From Colletes latitarsis (Eukaryota; Arthropoda; Insecta; Hymenoptera; Colletidae), in contig NC_135141.1 in NCBI RefSeq assembly GCF_051014445.1, forward strand, positions 28,667,422 through 28,731,421: 64,000 nucleotides of DNA, written 5' to 3'. This document shows, piece by piece, positions 61,781-64,000 of the stretch. Made by a program: the position numbers and the translations under genes. Every line of letters starts with the position of its first letter. Within the stretch, counting starts at the first letter, position 1. The notes below the pieces were generated by a model. The model had not been told where the DNA came from. It saw only the letters and a program-made list of their open reading frames with translations, and ran no database searches.

Positions 61781-64000
61781 TCAGCTTTCTGTGAGTTCTT
61801 GTAAGCAAACACGAAGATTTTCTAAAAAGATATCTGCATGATATTCGCCAAATATTAAGCATGGTCTGAGTTGAATTGATTTTGTTCCACATTCTCCCAC
61901 CTGGATACCTGTTATTAACAAATTTTATATGATAGTATAATAATAATAGAATATTTTTAATATTAATTAAATTTTATATATATTATAGAAGCTTTTCTAC
62001 CTTTACAACGTATTTGATATAGTAGCTTATTTCTCATATCTTTACACCCCATATCAAATGCTATGATAAATCCTCTACCTCGTACAGAATTTATAATTTG
62101 CGGGAATTCATATTGTAATGCATTTAGTTGACAAAGTAAATAATTACTGACATGACAAACATGAGTTAATAAATTTTCTGCTTCAATAGTTTGCAATACT
62201 GCTTCTAATAGCAATATTTTGCTTGGATCTCCCATCCATGTATTAAATACTCTATATGGACGCATGGGCCTAAGTGAACAAGCCATAATGTTTATGGACT
62301 AATATTTTAATGTAAATGCTAAACTGATTGAATAATACACTACATGTATTCAGAAGAATGATAGAAACCACTTGCTTGCATTTTGTTGCTAAATGTAACA
62401 ATGTCAGGGGGAGTATTTAATTCAAAATACTCATGTACCCATATTCGTCCAGATGCACCACCTCCTGTTTGTACTTCGTCGATTATTAAGGGAATAGATC
62501 TCTATAAAAGATGCATTTGTACTACTGTTATTCATTGTTTCTTCACTCTATAAGTATTGAAACAAAATATTAAATAGTTACTTTCTTAGCAAGGCCTTGT
62601 AAGCATTGAAAGAAATCTGGTGAGGCATGTCTATCTCCCCCTTCACACTGTATTGCTTCAACTATAATGCCAGCTACTGGTGCTGTCTTTTCAGATTTTT
62701 CTATTAAATCTTCTACCTTACAAAAATAATTTCGATAAAGATTTTGTCAATTTTAATTGTAACACCGTTCGAAACGCGCAAGTATTGAATTTACTTGCTC
62801 TAAGCATCGTGTATCCTCTTTTTTATTTTCTTCTTCGTGTTGATCTAAGGGATACAAATATTGCGGAAAAGGCGCTATTGGCCATGGAAGGGAGGGTATA
62901 TCAACTTTCATTATAAACTTATAATGTGTTAGTGCTAGCGCAGCAAACGTTCTGCCATGAGATCCTCCTAATTTCATAAACTTATTAATTTTATTGATGC
63001 AAAAACATCTACAATGCTACTGTAAAATACCTTCAAAAGAAAGAATAGACAATTCAGGACAGCCAGGAGGCTTATTAAAGGGTGCACTTTTCATTTCTTC
63101 GTTTGTAAAACTTCCGCCTCGACGACGTCTTTCCGCATATTTTATAAATGAAGTTTGTATAGCATGCTCGTTTGAACAAGCACCGCAGGTAGTCGTGAAA
63201 ACACATGGTAATCCCTTTGGAGCTACCTGATAAAATGACATTATACCTACAGAAATTTGTTTTTTTTTTACGATCTATCGTTATTTACTGTTCTATTTTG
63301 TTCCTATCGATAATGAAAAAATATTATAAATTAGAAAATATCTTACACATGGTTGAAGCAACGTGTCTTGAAGTTTGTACGGCCATTCCAAACCAGGGAA
63401 TAATCCTAATGCTGGTCTATTTGCCATTATTCGCTAAAAATACAATACGTTAACGCTTGTGGCACTTTTAATGAATATAACAATTTCATATTTTATTTAC
63501 TTGATTTCCTACACACGACAATGCGCCAAGAATAGACCGGTGATTGTATCCAAGAGGAAGCGTAGAAATTTGCATAAACATATCTAAGAAAACATTTCCA
63601 TCAATATCTGCTAAATAATTTCCAACAGATCTTTGGTAGTCTGCAAAATATTGAATGGAGCCTACTTGCTGCAATATTTTATGATAACGTTACGTTAGTT
63701 TGCATTATTTTTACGTAATATTTTCATTAGAATAATAAAAATACAAACCTGAATTTTGGAAAATTCATTGAGTAGAGCCTCGGATCTAGGTCCAGGAATT
63801 TCAGTAAGCGTATATGGTTTTGCTGGTTCTCCAGGTAAAGGTGCTTTTGGTACATGATGAAGTTCTGCAGATGTTATTTAACAAATATACATTACACGTT
63901 AATACTAACAACAACATTTTGATCTTTAAATAATAACTTTCAATGTATTTACTTTGTACTTACGACGAGGTCGCGGACCCTTTCGAATAGAATATGATAT
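61781..64000 (-). CDS. ABAT: 4-aminobutyrate aminotransferase, mitochondrial (5' partial)
   Basis: Ten exons visible on the minus strand: 64000..63964 (cut by the window), 63864..63749, 63668..63501, 63433..63347, 63226..63031, 62967..62795, 62716..62582, 62501..62344, 62269..62001 and 61908..61781; 488 codons plus stop region, all in phase. It is a PLP enzyme that moves the GABA amino group to 2-oxoglutarate, giving succinic semialdehyde in mitochondria. Conserved blocks: PYTLTEIPGPRSE, GNYLADIDGNVFLD, CGACSNEHA, SHGRTFAALALTH, IPLIIDEVQTGGG, the PLP lysine in FSNKMQASG, RVFNTWMGDPSK and RGRGFIIAFD. Most homologues have IIVEPIQSEGG where this has IIVEAIQCEGG. The missing 5' end should carry the start of the mitochondrial presequence; visible residues KGPRPR fit one. 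Confidence 0.96.

Overview
The window is nuclear DNA from an insect. Every recognisable gene is broken by short GT-AG introns, the proteins are animal orthologues, and the intergenic DNA is AT-rich but not CpG-depleted. I infer Hymenoptera (bee, ant or wasp) from general composition and gene style. No species diagnosis is possible from what I can see. All exon coordinates were worked out by hand from splice sites, reading phase and remembered homologues; phases close exactly for all ten conserved genes.

Layout. 1-25 kb is gene-poor: two tRNA-Thr(UGU) genes, several terminal-inverted-repeat (TIR) elements, a repeat-rich domain (13.4-17.7 kb) with two 70-100 bp tandem repeats, a striking array of a 10-bp motif, and hairpin cassettes, and a doubtful minus-strand spliced unit with duplicated exon modules (19.0-20.9 kb). 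From 25 kb onward the window is dense in housekeeping genes: DNAAF6/PIH1D3 (-), lysyl-tRNA synthetase (+), OTUD6B (-), Mediator subunit 15 (+) with a single-exon gene nested in one of its introns, POFUT1/O-fut1 (+), dynamitin DCTN2 (+), ribosomal protein eL27 (-), nuclear transport factor 2 (+), 4-hydroxyphenylpyruvate dioxygenase (-), HPS4 (-) and a 5'-truncated GABA transaminase (-) running off the right edge.

The genes do not form a pathway. They cover translation (KARS, RPL27), nuclear transport (NTF2), transcription (MED15), dynein biology (DNAAF6 in axonemal dynein assembly, DCTN2 in dynactin), Notch glycosylation (POFUT1), ubiquitin editing (OTUD6B), lysosome-related organelles (HPS4) and amino-acid catabolism (HPPD, ABAT). 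Close head-to-head pairs (DNAAF6/KARS, OTUD6B/MED15, RPL27/NTF2) may share promoters, and small TIR elements sit in two of these gaps.

Most worth a second look: the CGCAACNCTA motif array at 15.3-16.9 kb; the duplicated-exon unit at 19-21 kb; the two mutually exclusive terminal exons of NTF2; the alternative mitochondrial first exon of KARS; the unrecognised nested gene in MED15; and one TIR element inserted inside another in NTF2.
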